DNA of 38,157 nucleotides from Bacteroidaceae bacterium (GCA_024401095.1 JAKSLR010000030.1:1-38157); one strand, 5' to 3'; positions 1 through 8,837 are shown, counted from the stretch's first letter. Translations and numbers: made by a program. The notes: generated by a model not told the origin, from the sequence alone.

Positions 1-2
1 AG

Positions 3-74
3 AAAGGTATTCTGCAAAGAGTAAACGGCAAGCGTAATGGTCGTTGGGAGATTACGGATGAAAGAGAATCATAG
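3..74 (+). CDS. C-terminal fragment of an unidentified protein, possibly AlbA_2/RecG-like ATP-binding protein
   Basis: An open frame enters from the left edge and ends at TAG (72-74), encoding 23 residues that begin KGILQRVNGKRNGRWEIT. The pattern of a hydrophobic pair, RV-G, basic residues, then G-x-W-E-I resembles the last winged-helix strand of Schlafen/AlbA_2-type ATP-binding proteins common in Bacteroidetes, but the fragment is too short to prove it. The 270 bases that follow contain no gene, so this is the end of a transcription unit converging on dnaK. Confidence 0.45.
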   Translation, partial: KGILQRVNGKRNGRWEITDERES

Positions 75-132
75 TTGGTATAGCATTCGGCTTTTTTTAC
101 TATCGCCTCAAATCGCCACTTTACCATCCTGT

Positions 133-180
133 ACGTCACCGACGTTTTTGTAAGGATTAGTAAGGTTTTGTAAGGATTAG
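133..180. repeat. Short direct repeat and weak hairpin in the gap before dnaK
   Basis: The gap 75-269 contains no gene. The 15-base unit TTTTGTAAGGATTAG occurs twice (146-160 and 166-180), and a CACCGAC-plus-T-run motif also occurs twice, near 137-149 and 189-201. The first lies in a small ACGTC/GACGT stem (133-145) followed by Ts, which could weakly terminate the gene ending at 74. No function is assigned to the repeat. Confidence 0.4.
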
Positions 181-269
181 TCGAGCTTCACCGACTTTTT
201 TGTAGTGTTGCACGCATGTCGCAAAAACGCCGTAAAAAAAGGAATAATAAGCACATAATAAACATGAGC

Positions 270-315
270 CTATAAAATGCAAATAGCGTGTAACTCATTG
301 AGCTACACGCTATTT
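270..315 (-). terminator. Rho-independent terminator of dnaK
   Basis: A 12-base perfect inverted repeat (AAATAGCGTGTA at 281-292 and TACACGCTATTT at 304-315) has a further CTC/GAG pairing inside it. On the minus strand it is followed by GCATTTTAT. It starts 34 bases past the dnaK stop codon. Confidence 0.8.
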
Positions 316-348
316 GATAGTGTTTTGTTATGTCTTTACTTATCGGTC

Positions 349-2253
349 TCATTTGACTTCCTCGAAGTCAGCATCCTGAACGTTGTCACCGCCCTGGGCT
401 CCACCCTGAGCACCAGCGTTCATGTCAGGACCAGCCTGTGGACCAGCCTGTGCACCGGCACTAGCCTGATACATCTTCTGTGCAGCAGCATTCAGCTCTG
501 CAGTTGCAGCATCAATGGCAGCCAGATCCTGGTTCTTGTGAGCTTCCTTCAGCTTGGCAATGGCACCCTCTACCTCAGCCTTGATGTCAGCAGGCAGCTT
601 GTCGCCACTCTCCTTCAGCATGTTCTCGGTCTGGAAGATCATAGAGTCAGCCTGGTTCAGCTTGTCAATCTTCTCACGCTCCTTCTTGTCTGCATCAGCA
701 TTAGCCTCTGCCTCTGCCTTCATGCGCTCAATTTCTTCCTTGCTCAGACCGCTTGATGCCTCAATGCGGATAGCCTGCTCCTTACCGGTAGCCTTATCCT
801 TAGCGCTTACCTTCAAGATACCGTTTGCATCGATATCGAAGGTTACCTCAATCTGAGGAACACCACGGCGTGCAGGTGCAATACCTTCCAGGTTGAACTG
901 GCCGATAGACTTGTTCTGTGCAGCCATTGGGCGCTCACCCTGCAGTACGTGAATGGTTACTGCGGTCTGGTTGTCTGCTGCGGTAGAGAAGATTTCGCTC
1001 TTCTTGCAAGGGATGGTAGTGTTAGCATCAATCAGCTTGGTCATTACGCCACCCATGGTCTCAATACCCATGGTCAGTGGAGTTACATCCAGCAGTACGA
1101 TGTCACCTACACCGCCTTCCTTGTTCAGGATAGCACCCTGGATAGAAGCACCTACAGCTACTACCTCGTCAGGGTTAACGCCCTTAGAAGGAACCTTACC
1201 GAAGAAGTCCTCTACCAGCTTCTGGATAGCAGGGATACGGCTAGAACCACCTACCAGGATAACTTCGTCAATGTCAGAGTTGCTCAGGCCAGCATCGTTC
1301 ATAGCCTTGCGACATGGCTCCAGACAAGCCTGGATCAGACCGTGTGCCAACTGCTCGAACTGTGCACGGGTCAAAGTCTTAACCAGGTGCTTAGGACCGG
1401 TAGCAGTAGCAGTGATGTAAGGCAGGTTGATCTCGGTAGAAGAAGAGCTTGACAACTCAATCTTAGCCTTCTCAGCAGCCTCCTTCAGGCGCTGCAGTGC
1501 CATAGGATCGGTAGTCAGGTCCATGCCTTCCTCCTTCTTGAACTCGTTCACCATCCAGTCAATGATTACCTGGTCAAAGTCATCACCACCCAGGTGAGTA
1601 TCACCGTTGGTAGAAAGTACCTCGAATACACCGCCACCGAACTCCAGGATAGAGATATCAAATGTACCACCACCTAAGTCGAATACGGCAATTTTCATAT
1701 CCTTGTTAGCCTTGTCCACACCGTATGCCAGTGCAGCAGCTGTTGGCTCGTTTACGATACGCTTTACGTCCAGACCTGCAATCTGACCAGCTTCCTTGGT
1801 AGCCTGACGCTGAGAGTCAGAGAAGTAAGCAGGAACAGTGATGACAGCCTCGGTAACTTCCTGGCCCAGGTAATCCTCGGCAGTCTTCTTCATCTTCTGG
1901 AGAATCATGGCAGAAATTTCCTGTGGAGTATACTGACGGTCGTCAATGACTACACGTGGAGTGTTGTTTGCACCGCGCTCTACAGAATAAGGAACGCGTG
2001 AAATTTCCTTCTGAACCTGGTCAAAGTTCTCACCCATGAAACGCTTGATAGAGAATACGGTACGCTTTGGGTTGGTTACAGCCTGACGCTTTGCAGGATC
2101 ACCAATCTTACGCTCGCCACCGTCTACAAAAGCTACGATAGATGGGGTTGTTCTCTTACCTTCGCTGTTAGCGATTACTACAGGTTCGTTACCTTCAAAT
2201 ACAGATACACAAGAGTTAGTTGTACCTAAGTCAATTCCAATAATCTTTCCCAT
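349..2253 (-). CDS. dnaK: Molecular chaperone DnaK (Hsp70)
   Basis: This is the cytosolic ATP-dependent Hsp70 chaperone, which binds exposed hydrophobic peptide segments with DnaJ and GrpE and takes part in folding and heat-shock recovery. The 634-residue length is normal for the family. The N-terminus [16 protein letters not shown] is the phosphate-1 loop of the actin-like ATPase; [10 protein letters not shown] is phosphate-2 and LVGGSSRIP the adenosine-binding segment. The substrate-binding domain follows from about residue 385 ([14 protein letters not shown]), then a helical lid, a G/A/Q-rich linker and the acidic tail DADFEEVK. No dnaJ or grpE lies in the window. The gene stands alone with its own terminator, and no CIRCE-like inverted repeat was seen upstream. 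The identification is secure. Confidence 0.98.
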   Translation of the reverse strand: MGKIIGIDLGTTNSCVSVFEGNEPVVIANSEGKRTTPSIVAFVDGGERKIGDPAKRQAVTNPKRTVFSIKRFMGENFDQVQKEISRVPYSVERGANNTPRVVIDDRQYTPQEISAMILQKMKKTAEDYLGQEVTEAVITVPAYFSDSQRQATKEAGQIAGLDVKRIVNEPTAAALAYGVDKANKDMKIAVFDLGGGTFDISILEFGGGVFEVLSTNGDTHLGGDDFDQVIIDWMVNEFKKEEGMDLTTDPMALQRLKEAAEKAKIELSSSSSTEINLPYITATATGPKHLVKTLTRAQFEQLAHGLIQACLEPCRKAMNDAGLSNSDIDEVILVGGSSRIPAIQKLVEDFFGKVPSKGVNPDEVVAVGASIQGAILNKEGGVGDIVLLDVTPLTMGIETMGGVMTKLIDANTTIPCKKSEIFSTAADNQTAVTIHVLQGERPMAAQNKSIGQFNLEGIAPARRGVPQIEVTFDIDANGILKVSAKDKATGKEQAIRIEASSGLSKEEIERMKAEAEANADADKKEREKIDKLNQADSMIFQTENMLKESGDKLPADIKAEVEGAIAKLKEAHKNQDLAAIDAATAELNAAAQKMYQASAGAQAGPQAGPDMNAGAQGGAQGGDNVQDADFEEVK

Positions 2254-2436
2254 AATTTATATTTTTTATTTTTTCGTTCTACATTAAGTTTTTTGTTCTG
2301 CATACATTATAACAAAGCGCGTGCCACGCTGAAAAATGCCGGCCATGAAAGGTTGTAACTTTCTGCCATTCTGTCCGAAAAGAAATCTTTTACTGACATT
2401 ATTTCTTGAATAAGGTAATTTGTGGTCCTGTTCTGG

Positions 2437-2468
2437 CAAAAAAAATCCTGGCAGGAAAAGCTGCCAGG
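2437..2468 (-). terminator. Terminator of the outer-membrane protein gene
   Basis: CCTGGCAG (2447-2454) pairs with CTGCCAGG (2461-2468) across a six-base loop. On the minus strand the stem is followed by ATTTTTTTTG. It lies 31 bases past the stop of the minus-strand gene ending at 2499 and separates that gene from dnaK. Confidence 0.85.
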
Positions 2469-2498
2469 AAAATGTTTGTGTGAATGTATGTGATTTGT

Positions 2499-3302
2499 TT
2501 AGAATAGTCTGCAGGCCACTCTCAGGTTTACCACCGGCCATACATACAGGTTAGAGAGTGTCTTCAGTACCTTGTGGTTGCTTCCGTTCATGCTGCTCTC
2601 TGGTACCAGCACGTCGTTACAGTAGATGTCTGGCTTGCCCCAGTACTTCAGACCGAACTCTATGCCCACTGCCAGTCGGTTCTTCTTTGGTACGGCATGA
2701 CCCCATCCTATTCCGGCATAGGGCTGGATTCGCTTCACGGAGAAGGCTGCGTGCATGTGTCCGCTGGCATCAGGCTCCAGGAAATAAGGGCCTACTTCTA
2801 CACCAATCTTTTCCTGAGGATACTGCTGGTTCCATTCATACACCCCCTGCATGGTCTCCACATGGCTCACGTTGGTAGCCTGTGCCACCTTGGCGTTCGA
2901 AGCAAAGAAGAGACCCACGGTAAAGTGGAAGTCGGTCTTGGTGTTGGTAAAGATATCAATGAGCACCTTACCGGTCTTCATGTTGGAACGGGCATCAAAG
3001 TCTATCTTGGTACCCTCGTTTTCCAGCAGTGCCATACCGGTATTGCTCAGCTCGTTGGTATACAGGTGAGTGGTCGTGGTGAATCGCGACATGGCATCCC
3101 AGCCCACACGCATTTCCACGGTGGGAGTGAGGGTAGTGCCCAGATCTATTCCGAAGCCGTTGGAACCAATGCTGGTAGCTACACCGAAGTGCTTGAACAG
3201 TACAGATTCTTTGGCAGGAGTTACGTCTTCTACAGGTTGAGTTTCCTGAGCCTGCGCATACAGGCAGGTGCATAATGCGATTGCTAAAAGAGATTTTTTC
3301 AT
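2499..3302 (-). CDS. Putative outer-membrane beta-barrel protein
   Basis: The 267-residue protein has a cleavable signal peptide (MKKSLLAIALCTCLYAQAQ) and then a series of alternating hydrophobic/polar strands, such as KFHFTVGLFF-like and AVGIEFGLKYW segments. It ends in aromatic phenylalanine (VACRLF), the usual signal for BAM-dependent insertion in the outer membrane. The barrel-type pattern and the PYAGIGWGH segment are typical of small Bacteroidetes OMPs of unassigned function. I do not recognise a specific family. It is monocistronic with a terminator at 2437-2468, and the start was chosen because the signal peptide begins there. Confidence 0.7.
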   Translation of the reverse strand: MKKSLLAIALCTCLYAQAQETQPVEDVTPAKESVLFKHFGVATSIGSNGFGIDLGTTLTPTVEMRVGWDAMSRFTTTTHLYTNELSNTGMALLENEGTKIDFDARSNMKTGKVLIDIFTNTKTDFHFTVGLFFASNAKVAQATNVSHVETMQGVYEWNQQYPQEKIGVEVGPYFLEPDASGHMHAAFSVKRIQPYAGIGWGHAVPKKNRLAVGIEFGLKYWGKPDIYCNDVLVPESSMNGSNHKVLKTLSNLYVWPVVNLRVACRLF

Positions 3303-3423
3303 TTTGGTAAATTCAGTATAGTCCTAAGTTTTGTTTTTGCAAAGAAACTATATTTAATATAAGGTATGCCTATCAAAACGGCAAATCTTCATCGCCAAAA
3401 CATCAAAATCGGGAATAATTGTG

Positions 3424-3431
3424 TATTTTTG
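3424..3431 (+). promoter_or_regulatory. Bacteroidetes -7 element (TATTTTTG)
   Basis: This is an exact match to the TAnnTTTG element of the Bacteroidetes primary sigma factor, 18 bases before the ATG at 3450. No clear -33 TTTG is present. Its position argues that translation starts at 3450 rather than at the in-frame ATG at 3366, which lies upstream of the promoter. Confidence 0.6.
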
Positions 3432-3449
3432 TGGAGAAAAAGAAAGAAT

Positions 3450-4394
3450 ATGGCTTTGCGTGAATGGCTATTGGGCAGCCTGCTTGCCCTTTCCTGGAGT
3501 GCCGGTGCCCAGACCATCGACCTCAAGACCGGGGATTTCCCTCCCGGAAACTACAGTGGTATCACTTGTGTGGGAAACGCTACCTACCTGCTGGTAAGCG
3601 ACAAGCATTCGGGCTGGTTTACGGCTACCCTGGAAAACGGTAGACTCCTGTTCCGTGCTGCGGTAGAGAGCCCTCAGTCTTCCAGTGATCAGGAAGCCAT
3701 CGCCTATTTCCCGCCGGCAAATACCGTGTTTGTGGCTGCAGAATCCACACAGCGCATCCAGGAGTATACGTTGGACGGGAAACTCACGGGCCGTGAATTA
3801 AATATTCCGCAGAAATTTTCCTGCGATTCCATTTATGGGAATTATGGCTTTGAATCCCTCAGCTACAATGCCCAGACACACCGGTTCTGGACCGTTACGG
3901 AACATACCTTGAAGGCCGATGGGGAGAAATCCCTTCCTTCAAACAGCGTACCTTGCAAGCTTCGTCTGCTGGAGTTCGATGACGAACTGAATGCGGTGGG
4001 AGAGTATGTCTATGAAACCGATGTGCCGAAGGCACGCAAGAATCCGGCTCAGTATGCCTTTGGCGTGAGTGAGCTGCTGGCGCTCGACGATGGTTCTGTG
4101 CTGGTGCTGGAACGGGAGTTTCATGTGGCTAGGAAATACCTGGGAAGCTGGGTAAGGTGCAAGATTTACCGCTACCGCCCTCAGGAAGGAACCAAGACGC
4201 TGGTAGCCCGTGTCACCACCCGGTTGAATGCTGTCCGCAGGAATCTGGCCAATTATGAGGGCATGTGTCTGGGACCGAAGTCAGCCCACGGCCGTCAGTC
4301 ACTTTTCCTCATCGCTGATTCACAGAACAATTACGGGAACTCCCTCTTTCACCTCAAGGATTACCTGAAGATCATCCGCTTGAAAGGACTTTAA
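3450..4394 (+). CDS. Exported esterase-like-phytase domain protein
   Basis: From the ATG at 3450 the protein has 314 residues with a signal peptide ending ...SWSAGAQ. The mature part matches the esterase-like activity of phytase family (PF13449) in layout: an N-terminal strand reading YSGITCVGN-TYLLVSDKHSGW, the QEAIAYFP segment, the YGFESLSYN segment, and a later FGVSELLALDDGSVLVLERE stretch followed by NYEGMCLGP and FLIADSQNN. These repeated acidic motifs sit on the blades of a propeller-like fold, and the family is thought to act on phosphate esters in the periplasm or outside the cell. Substrate is unknown. The upstream in-frame ATG at 3366 precedes the promoter and would bury the signal peptide. 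The 3' end overlaps the convergent kinase-like gene by four bases. Confidence 0.75.
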   Translation: MALREWLLGSLLALSWSAGAQTIDLKTGDFPPGNYSGITCVGNATYLLVSDKHSGWFTATLENGRLLFRAAVESPQSSSDQEAIAYFPPANTVFVAAESTQRIQEYTLDGKLTGRELNIPQKFSCDSIYGNYGFESLSYNAQTHRFWTVTEHTLKADGEKSLPSNSVPCKLRLLEFDDELNAVGEYVYETDVPKARKNPAQYAFGVSELLALDDGSVLVLEREFHVARKYLGSWVRCKIYRYRPQEGTKTLVARVTTRLNAVRRNLANYEGMCLGPKSAHGRQSLFLIADSQNNYGNSLFHLKDYLKIIRLKGL

Positions 4395-5491
4395 GCGTTT
4401 TCTGCCTCTTTCAGGAACAGGCTCAGGCGTGTACCTCTGCCTTCCTGGCTCTGGATGTCTATTTCCAGGTTCATGCTCTTGGCTATGACTTGGCAGATGG
4501 CCAGTCCCAGGTGGTTCATGCCATTCTCCATCTTGTCCATGCCGTGGGTAGGGTCCAGCAGGTTTAACCGGCGTTCTTCCGGCATGCCACAGCCCGTGTC
4601 TTCTACGTAGATTTCCACCTTTCGGGTAGCCAGAGAATACTGCCAGCCCATTTCTATCTGTCCTTGGGAAGTATATTTCACGGCATTGCTCAGGAACTCG
4701 TTCAGGATCTGTTCCAGTCGGCTCTTGTCTGCCAGGATAGGAATGCCTGCACGTCCTTCGCAGAACTTAAAGTTCACGCCCTCAGGCATTTGCTGCATCC
4801 AGTTCAGTGCCACAGGTTCCAGTATATCCTCGCAGAAGCATTCCTTCATGCTGAACTGCAGGCGACCTGATTCTATACGGCTCAGGTCCAGGATCTCATT
4901 GACCAGTGTCATCAGCACCCGGCTGTTGCCATGAATCACCTGGCAGTAGTTCTGCCTTTCTTCCTCACTGAAGCTGAAGTCAGGGTTGGAAAGCAGTTCA
5001 GAGAAACCCAGGATAATGTTCAGTGGAGAGCGAATTTCCGTGCTCAGGTTCTTCAGGAACATTTCCTTGCTTCGGGCCTCCATCTCCTGGTTGCGTGCAT
5101 TCTCTATATCTTTATCTTTCAGTAAGTTTCGCTCTATGTTAATCAGCAGGCCTTCGGTCTCTATCTCTCCCTTGGTGTTCATGCCCACCCGGTAGCGCAG
5201 TTCAAACCAGTTGTAGGTTTTCCCGTCGTCCAGTGTAATCTGAAGGGCCAGCTGGTAGTGACCGCTCACGTTCAGAGACCGGAAGAAACGCTCCACCTCG
5301 GCACTGCTGCTTTCGGCTGCCAGTGCACGGAAATCCGCCTCTTTCCATACGTGTGTGTCTGGAGCCAGGTTCTGCCCCTTCTCCAGCACCATGTCATGCC
5401 CTTTCATGGTAAAGAAGGCATGTGGCATGTCCTTCAGGTAATTCTCTGTGAGTTCCTGTTCAATCTTCAGTTTAGATTTGATGGGGTTCAT
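4391..5491 (-). CDS. Degenerate histidine-kinase-like protein (no phospho-accepting His)
   Basis: The 366-residue soluble protein has a PAS-like N-terminal region (about 1-120), a short coiled coil (about 122-145), a DHp-like region (about 145-215) and a HATPase region (about 245-363). The H-box reads FLKNLSTEIRSPLN, so the position of the phosphorylated His holds Thr151 (codon ACG). The N-box (NEFLSNAVKYT) and G1 box (VEDTGCGM) are kept. The G2 glycine loop is weakened to MNHLGLAIC. It is paralogous to the kinase encoded just upstream (similar SELLS and FLSNA regions), and its ATG overlaps that gene's TGA in an ATGA junction, so the two are probably made together. It may act as a pseudokinase, for example by heterodimerising with its partner. 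No transmembrane segment is visible. Confidence 0.85.
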   Translation of the reverse strand: MNPIKSKLKIEQELTENYLKDMPHAFFTMKGHDMVLEKGQNLAPDTHVWKEADFRALAAESSSAEVERFFRSLNVSGHYQLALQITLDDGKTYNWFELRYRVGMNTKGEIETEGLLINIERNLLKDKDIENARNQEMEARSKEMFLKNLSTEIRSPLNIILGFSELLSNPDFSFSEEERQNYCQVIHGNSRVLMTLVNEILDLSRIESGRLQFSMKECFCEDILEPVALNWMQQMPEGVNFKFCEGRAGIPILADKSRLEQILNEFLSNAVKYTSQGQIEMGWQYSLATRKVEIYVEDTGCGMPEERRLNLLDPTHGMDKMENGMNHLGLAICQVIAKSMNLEIDIQSQEGRGTRLSLFLKEAENA

Positions 5492-6720
5492 GCGTTACCT
5501 CCTTTCTTTTCCTTGTTTTCCAGTGGCAGGAAGGCCGAGAAGCGGCTTCCCTTGCCCAGTTTGCTCTTCACGGTAATGCGTCCGTCATGCTGCTCTACTA
5601 TGGCGCGGCAGATGTTCAGTCCCAGGCCTAAGCCCTTGTGTTCCAGGTCGGTGGTAAAGAACCGGTCGAAGATCTTGGCCTTGTCTATCTGGCTGATGCC
5701 CTTGCCGGTGTCCTCCACAAAGAGTTCCACCTCATCGGTATCGTCCCAGAGTTCCCATCCCAGGGTGATGCTGCCCAGTTCCGTAAACTTGATGGCGTTG
5801 CTCAGGAAGTTGTTCAGCACCTGCTTGATGCGTGCCTTGTCCATTTCCACCACCAGGTTCTCGGTTCCCTTTTGCAGCTTGAATTTCAGGTTCGAAGGCA
5901 CCAGAATGTTGTTCGTCTCAAAGGTATCCTGGAACAGTTCCTCCAGGTTTACGGCCGTCTTGTGGAACTTGAATACACCCATGTCTTCGGTATTGGTTGT
6001 CACGGCATCGTCCAGCAGCTTCATCAGCATGCTGGCATTGGTACGTATGATGCGTGCATATTCCTGCTGGTCTTTCTCGCTGATGTCCAGGTCATTGTGG
6101 CTCAGCAGTTCCGAGTATCCCACCACGGCAGAGAGCGGACTCTTGATGTCGTGGTTCATGTTGGCCAGTACCGTTTCCTTAATGTCTACGCTGTCTTTTG
6201 CCAGCTTGGCGTTCAGCAGCTGTTCCTCTTCCTTCTTCTGCTGCTCGCAGTTCACTATCATGCCCTGCAGCAGGCTGTTTTCCCGTCTCAGGCAGGAGAA
6301 TTCCCACCAGGTATAGATTCCGGAACCGTTGGTGCACAGCTGAATGCGGAATTTCTTTCCCAGTGCTTCAGAGCGTTTGCCCACAAACTTCTGGAAGAGC
6401 ACCCGCTGGTCACCCTCTGGAATGCACTCCATGAACTTGTCCAGTGTGAGGCTGTTCTCCAGGAATTCTATCACGTTTCCCTGAATCATCCAGTAACCGC
6501 TGGGTGCATAGTTAAAGATGAGGTCATTGCGGAATCTTACCCTGGTCTGGGCTTTAAACAGCACTTTGCGTCTGTGCTCTTGCCATTTGCGGTAAAAGAA
6601 GACGAAAAAGATGACCGCAACCAGCAGCAGCAAGACAGAGACTATCTGATAGGGGAGTGCCGGATTGAAGACATGCGCCTTCAGGGGCACTACAGATATG
6701 AGACAGAGTATACTGATCAT
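5488..6720 (-). CDS. Membrane sensor histidine kinase
   Basis: The 410-residue protein has an N-terminal hydrophobic stretch, possibly a signal or first membrane segment, and a clear transmembrane helix at about 24-43 (YQIVSVLLLLVAVIFFVFF). A PAS-like domain follows (about 65-160), then a coiled coil, a HisKA domain with His190 (ANMNHDIKSPL) and a complete HATPase with N-box NNFLSNAIKFT, G1 VEDTGKGI and G2 GLGLGLNI. It should autophosphorylate and pass phosphate to a receiver. No receiver is fused to it, and the nearest candidate is the stand-alone receiver at 7081, which is divergently transcribed. It is the first gene of a two-gene operon with the His-less paralogue. The input signal is unknown. 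Confidence 0.9.
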   Translation of the reverse strand: MISILCLISVVPLKAHVFNPALPYQIVSVLLLLVAVIFFVFFYRKWQEHRRKVLFKAQTRVRFRNDLIFNYAPSGYWMIQGNVIEFLENSLTLDKFMECIPEGDQRVLFQKFVGKRSEALGKKFRIQLCTNGSGIYTWWEFSCLRRENSLLQGMIVNCEQQKKEEEQLLNAKLAKDSVDIKETVLANMNHDIKSPLSAVVGYSELLSHNDLDISEKDQQEYARIIRTNASMLMKLLDDAVTTNTEDMGVFKFHKTAVNLEELFQDTFETNNILVPSNLKFKLQKGTENLVVEMDKARIKQVLNNFLSNAIKFTELGSITLGWELWDDTDEVELFVEDTGKGISQIDKAKIFDRFFTTDLEHKGLGLGLNICRAIVEQHDGRITVKSKLGKGSRFSAFLPLENKEKKGGNA

Positions 6721-6952
6721 AAGCAGATTTTTTCTCGGTGAGTCCTAATTTTATATGTTTACTTTGCAAATTAACACAGAATTTGTCATTTGGCCAAATG
6801 ATGTGACCACTTTTGAGTGCCTGAAACGCCTTGTTCATCGGCATTTTTGACGTTTTGAATGTTATTTGAAGATATGCCTGTGAGGAAAAAAATCTTTTTT
6901 GAATTTTGCGATTAAAAAACTTGAAAAAAGAGTAAAATGAACGAAAAATTAT

Positions 6953-6960
6953 TATATTTG
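6953..6960 (+). promoter_or_regulatory. Candidate -7 element (TATATTTG) for the receiver gene
   Basis: This is an exact TAnnTTTG match about 120 bases before the ATG at 7081. If used, it gives an untranslated leader of roughly 110 bases. The 360-base gap 6721-7080 between the divergent kinase and receiver genes contains no ORF that I can support, and the rest of it is A/T-rich. Confidence 0.45.
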
Positions 6961-7080
6961 CAGAAGTAAAGCCAAGAAAGTGAGGCTCAAGACTCAACAG
7001 ACTGACCATATACCTTATTAAATAAAAAAAGGCAGTCGCGGAAAACTAAAAGAACGTAAAACAAATTAAATAGACTTACC

Positions 7081-7482
7081 ATGAATGCTAACAATGAACC
7101 TGTAGTATTGATTGTAGATGATGTTCCATTGAACGTATTGCTCATTCAGAAAATGCTTTCAAAGCAGCCATACGAACTACGTACTGCCAATAATGGCCAG
7201 CAGGCTTTGGATCTTGTGGCTCAAGACAAACCCGATTTGATTCTTTTGGACCTCATGATGCCAGGTATCGATGGCTTCGAGGTGTTGCGTCGCCTGCGTG
7301 CCAATCCTGAGACAGCAGACATTGCCATCGTCATTCTTTCTGCTTTGAATTCCAACGAAGATATCGTGAAAGGTTTTGATATGGGAGCAAACGACTTCAT
7401 CACCAAGCCTATCATCATGCAGCGTCTGCTCAGTGCAGTCAGCACACAGCTTCAGTTGGCCGCAGCTAAGGCTAAGAAATAA
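7081..7482 (+). CDS. Single-domain response regulator (receiver only)
   Basis: The 133-residue protein is one CheY-like receiver domain with no output domain. The acidic pocket is Asp13-Asp14, the phospho-acceptor is Asp57 (LILLDLMMPGIDG), the switch Ser is Ser87 (VILSAL) and the conserved Lys is Lys109 (FITKP). A short Ala/Lys-rich tail follows. Such proteins act by protein contact or as phosphorelay intermediates. Likely partners are the kinases encoded at 5488-6720 and 9073-11022 or the AraC-type protein downstream, but none of these links is shown by sequence. The gene has its own candidate promoter and a strong terminator, so it is monocistronic. Confidence 0.93.
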   Translation: MNANNEPVVLIVDDVPLNVLLIQKMLSKQPYELRTANNGQQALDLVAQDKPDLILLDLMMPGIDGFEVLRRLRANPETADIAIVILSALNSNEDIVKGFDMGANDFITKPIIMQRLLSAVSTQLQLAAAKAKK

Positions 7483-7500
7483 GCGCATTGACATGTTTTT

Positions 7501-7531
7501 TCCGGAAATTTGATGATTTCCGGATTTTTTT
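7501..7531 (+). terminator. Rho-independent terminator of the receiver gene
   Basis: TCCGGAAAT (7501-7509) pairs perfectly with ATTTCCGGA (7516-7524) around a six-base loop and is followed by seven T residues. It starts 18 bases after the stop codon. Confidence 0.9.
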
Positions 7532-7532
7532 C

Positions 7533-7540
7533 TAAATTTG
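7533..7540 (+). promoter_or_regulatory. -7 element (TAAATTTG) for the membrane AraC-type gene
   Basis: This exact TAnnTTTG match begins two bases after the upstream terminator's T-run. Transcription would start near 7547, giving a 26-base leader to the ATG at 7573 but only about eight bases to the in-frame GTG at 7555. That favours the ATG. Confidence 0.6.
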
Positions 7541-7572
7541 TGGCTTGAAATATAGTGAAAACACAAACTACA

Positions 7573-8820
7573 ATGATTCTGTCAAGCGTTTCTTACATAC
7601 ATAATACCCTTCTGGCATGTGCAGCCACGCTCATGCTGTTCTTCTGTTTTGTACTGTTGTATACCCGTCTGTCCATCCTGCCTCATGACGCACAATATCT
7701 GCGTTCCCGCAAGCTCATGGGCCAGATGTTCCTTACAGCAGGCATGCTGTTCCTGTTGCTCTGGTCGGCCGCACCTTTCGGTTTGCCTAGTGCCGTTGCC
7801 TGTGCCTGGAACATTATGTGTGTGCATTTCGGCTCCATTCTGCTGGTCATGAGCCTCATGAACCTGCTGGAACCGGCTTACCTTGACTCTTCCCGTATTC
7901 GCCGTGATTTCGGTTGCTGGGGCCTGAATGTCATCCTGCTCTGGGTGGCAGCGCTGTTGCTTCAGGGCATCCCTCAGCAGGTACTCCTGTGCGTAGCCGC
8001 TCTCCTCTATGGGTTCGAGCTTTACCGCATGGTCCGTCTGGTCAAGGCAGAAAGCACCCGTGCCCTGGTCCGTCTGGAAAACTTCTATTCCGAAGGTACA
8101 GAAGGATTCATGCACTGGATTTCCCGCAATGTCTATTATGTGGCCGCTGCCGGCTTCTGCAGCTCCCTGCTGTTCTTTACCCCAGAGATTGTACACATCA
8201 TTTATCTGGTCCTCTTCACCGCAGGACTCATCTATGTATTTGTCAGCTTCCTGTACATGGTAGATAAGTACAAGGGAGTAGGACATGCCATCCAGCAGGC
8301 AGAAACGCTGGAAAATGAATCTGCTGCTCCAGTTTCAGGAAACCCAGTAGCAGAGCCTGCGAAGACAAATGAAACCACTGCTCCGGAAGAACCGTTAGCA
8401 GCCGATTCTAAGCCTTCAGACAGCGGCTCACTGGTTGTCCCTCGTGAATCAGAGTTCGAAGACAAGGCCAGTCTTACAGAGCGCCTCTTGCGTGAGAATC
8501 TGGACAAGTGGATCATGAATGCCGGCTATCTGAACCAGGGCATGACCTTGGAAGAGCTGGCCAGTGAGCTTATGACAAACCGTACCTATCTATCTGGTTA
8601 TATTAACAATACATACAACTGTACCTTCAAGGAATTCATCTATATGCTGCGTATTGAGGCTGCCATTGAGATCATGATGGAAGACCCTAATATCAGTGTT
8701 GAAGACTTGGGTACACGTGTCGGAATCCCTTCAGCCAGCACATTCAACCGTCAGTTCGTGAAACAGATGGGCGTTACTCCAGCAGTCTGGAAAATGTCAA
8801 ATCTACAAAAAAATGGCTAA
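7573..8820 (+). CDS. Seven-helix membrane-anchored AraC-family regulator
   Basis: From the ATG at 7573 the protein has 415 residues. The N-terminal half is a membrane domain with about seven hydrophobic helices (for example TLMLFFCFVLLY, MFLTAGMLFLLLW, ILLVMSLMNLL and LVLFTAGLIYVFVSFLYM), ending near residue 235. An acidic Ala/Pro/Glu-rich linker (about 240-295) leads to a C-terminal AraC-type double helix-turn-helix (about 310-410): MTLEELASELMTNRTYLSGYI is the first HTH and SVEDLGTRVGIPSASTFNRQF the second, followed by GVTPAVWK in place of the usual GxSPxxYR. It probably senses a membrane or periplasmic signal and binds DNA from the membrane. A GTG at 7555 would add six residues. Its targets are unknown; the polysaccharide operon at 11 kb is a candidate by position. 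Confidence 0.88.
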   Translation: MILSSVSYIHNTLLACAATLMLFFCFVLLYTRLSILPHDAQYLRSRKLMGQMFLTAGMLFLLLWSAAPFGLPSAVACAWNIMCVHFGSILLVMSLMNLLEPAYLDSSRIRRDFGCWGLNVILLWVAALLLQGIPQQVLLCVAALLYGFELYRMVRLVKAESTRALVRLENFYSEGTEGFMHWISRNVYYVAAAGFCSSLLFFTPEIVHIIYLVLFTAGLIYVFVSFLYMVDKYKGVGHAIQQAETLENESAAPVSGNPVAEPAKTNETTAPEEPLAADSKPSDSGSLVVPRESEFEDKASLTERLLRENLDKWIMNAGYLNQGMTLEELASELMTNRTYLSGYINNTYNCTFKEFIYMLRIEAAIEIMMEDPNISVEDLGTRVGIPSASTFNRQFVKQMGVTPAVWKMSNLQKNG

Positions 8821-8837
8821 ACGTTTAAAAGCAGAGG

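Noticed and set aside
277..1452. Several long open frames on the + strand across dnaK
   Set aside because: They are antisense to a certain dnaK gene and reflect its biased codon use; no start signals or family patterns.
2284..2541. 85-residue minus-strand frame between dnaK and the outer-membrane protein gene
   Set aside because: It overlaps the end of the outer-membrane protein gene and runs through its terminator hairpin.
3366..3449. Upstream in-frame start for the esterase-like-phytase gene
   Set aside because: It lies before the -7 element at 3424 and would place the signal peptide internally.
5258..6741. Long + strand frames (352 and 367 residues) opposite the kinase pair
   Set aside because: Both are antisense to well-supported kinase genes with intact motifs, and their translations lack family character.
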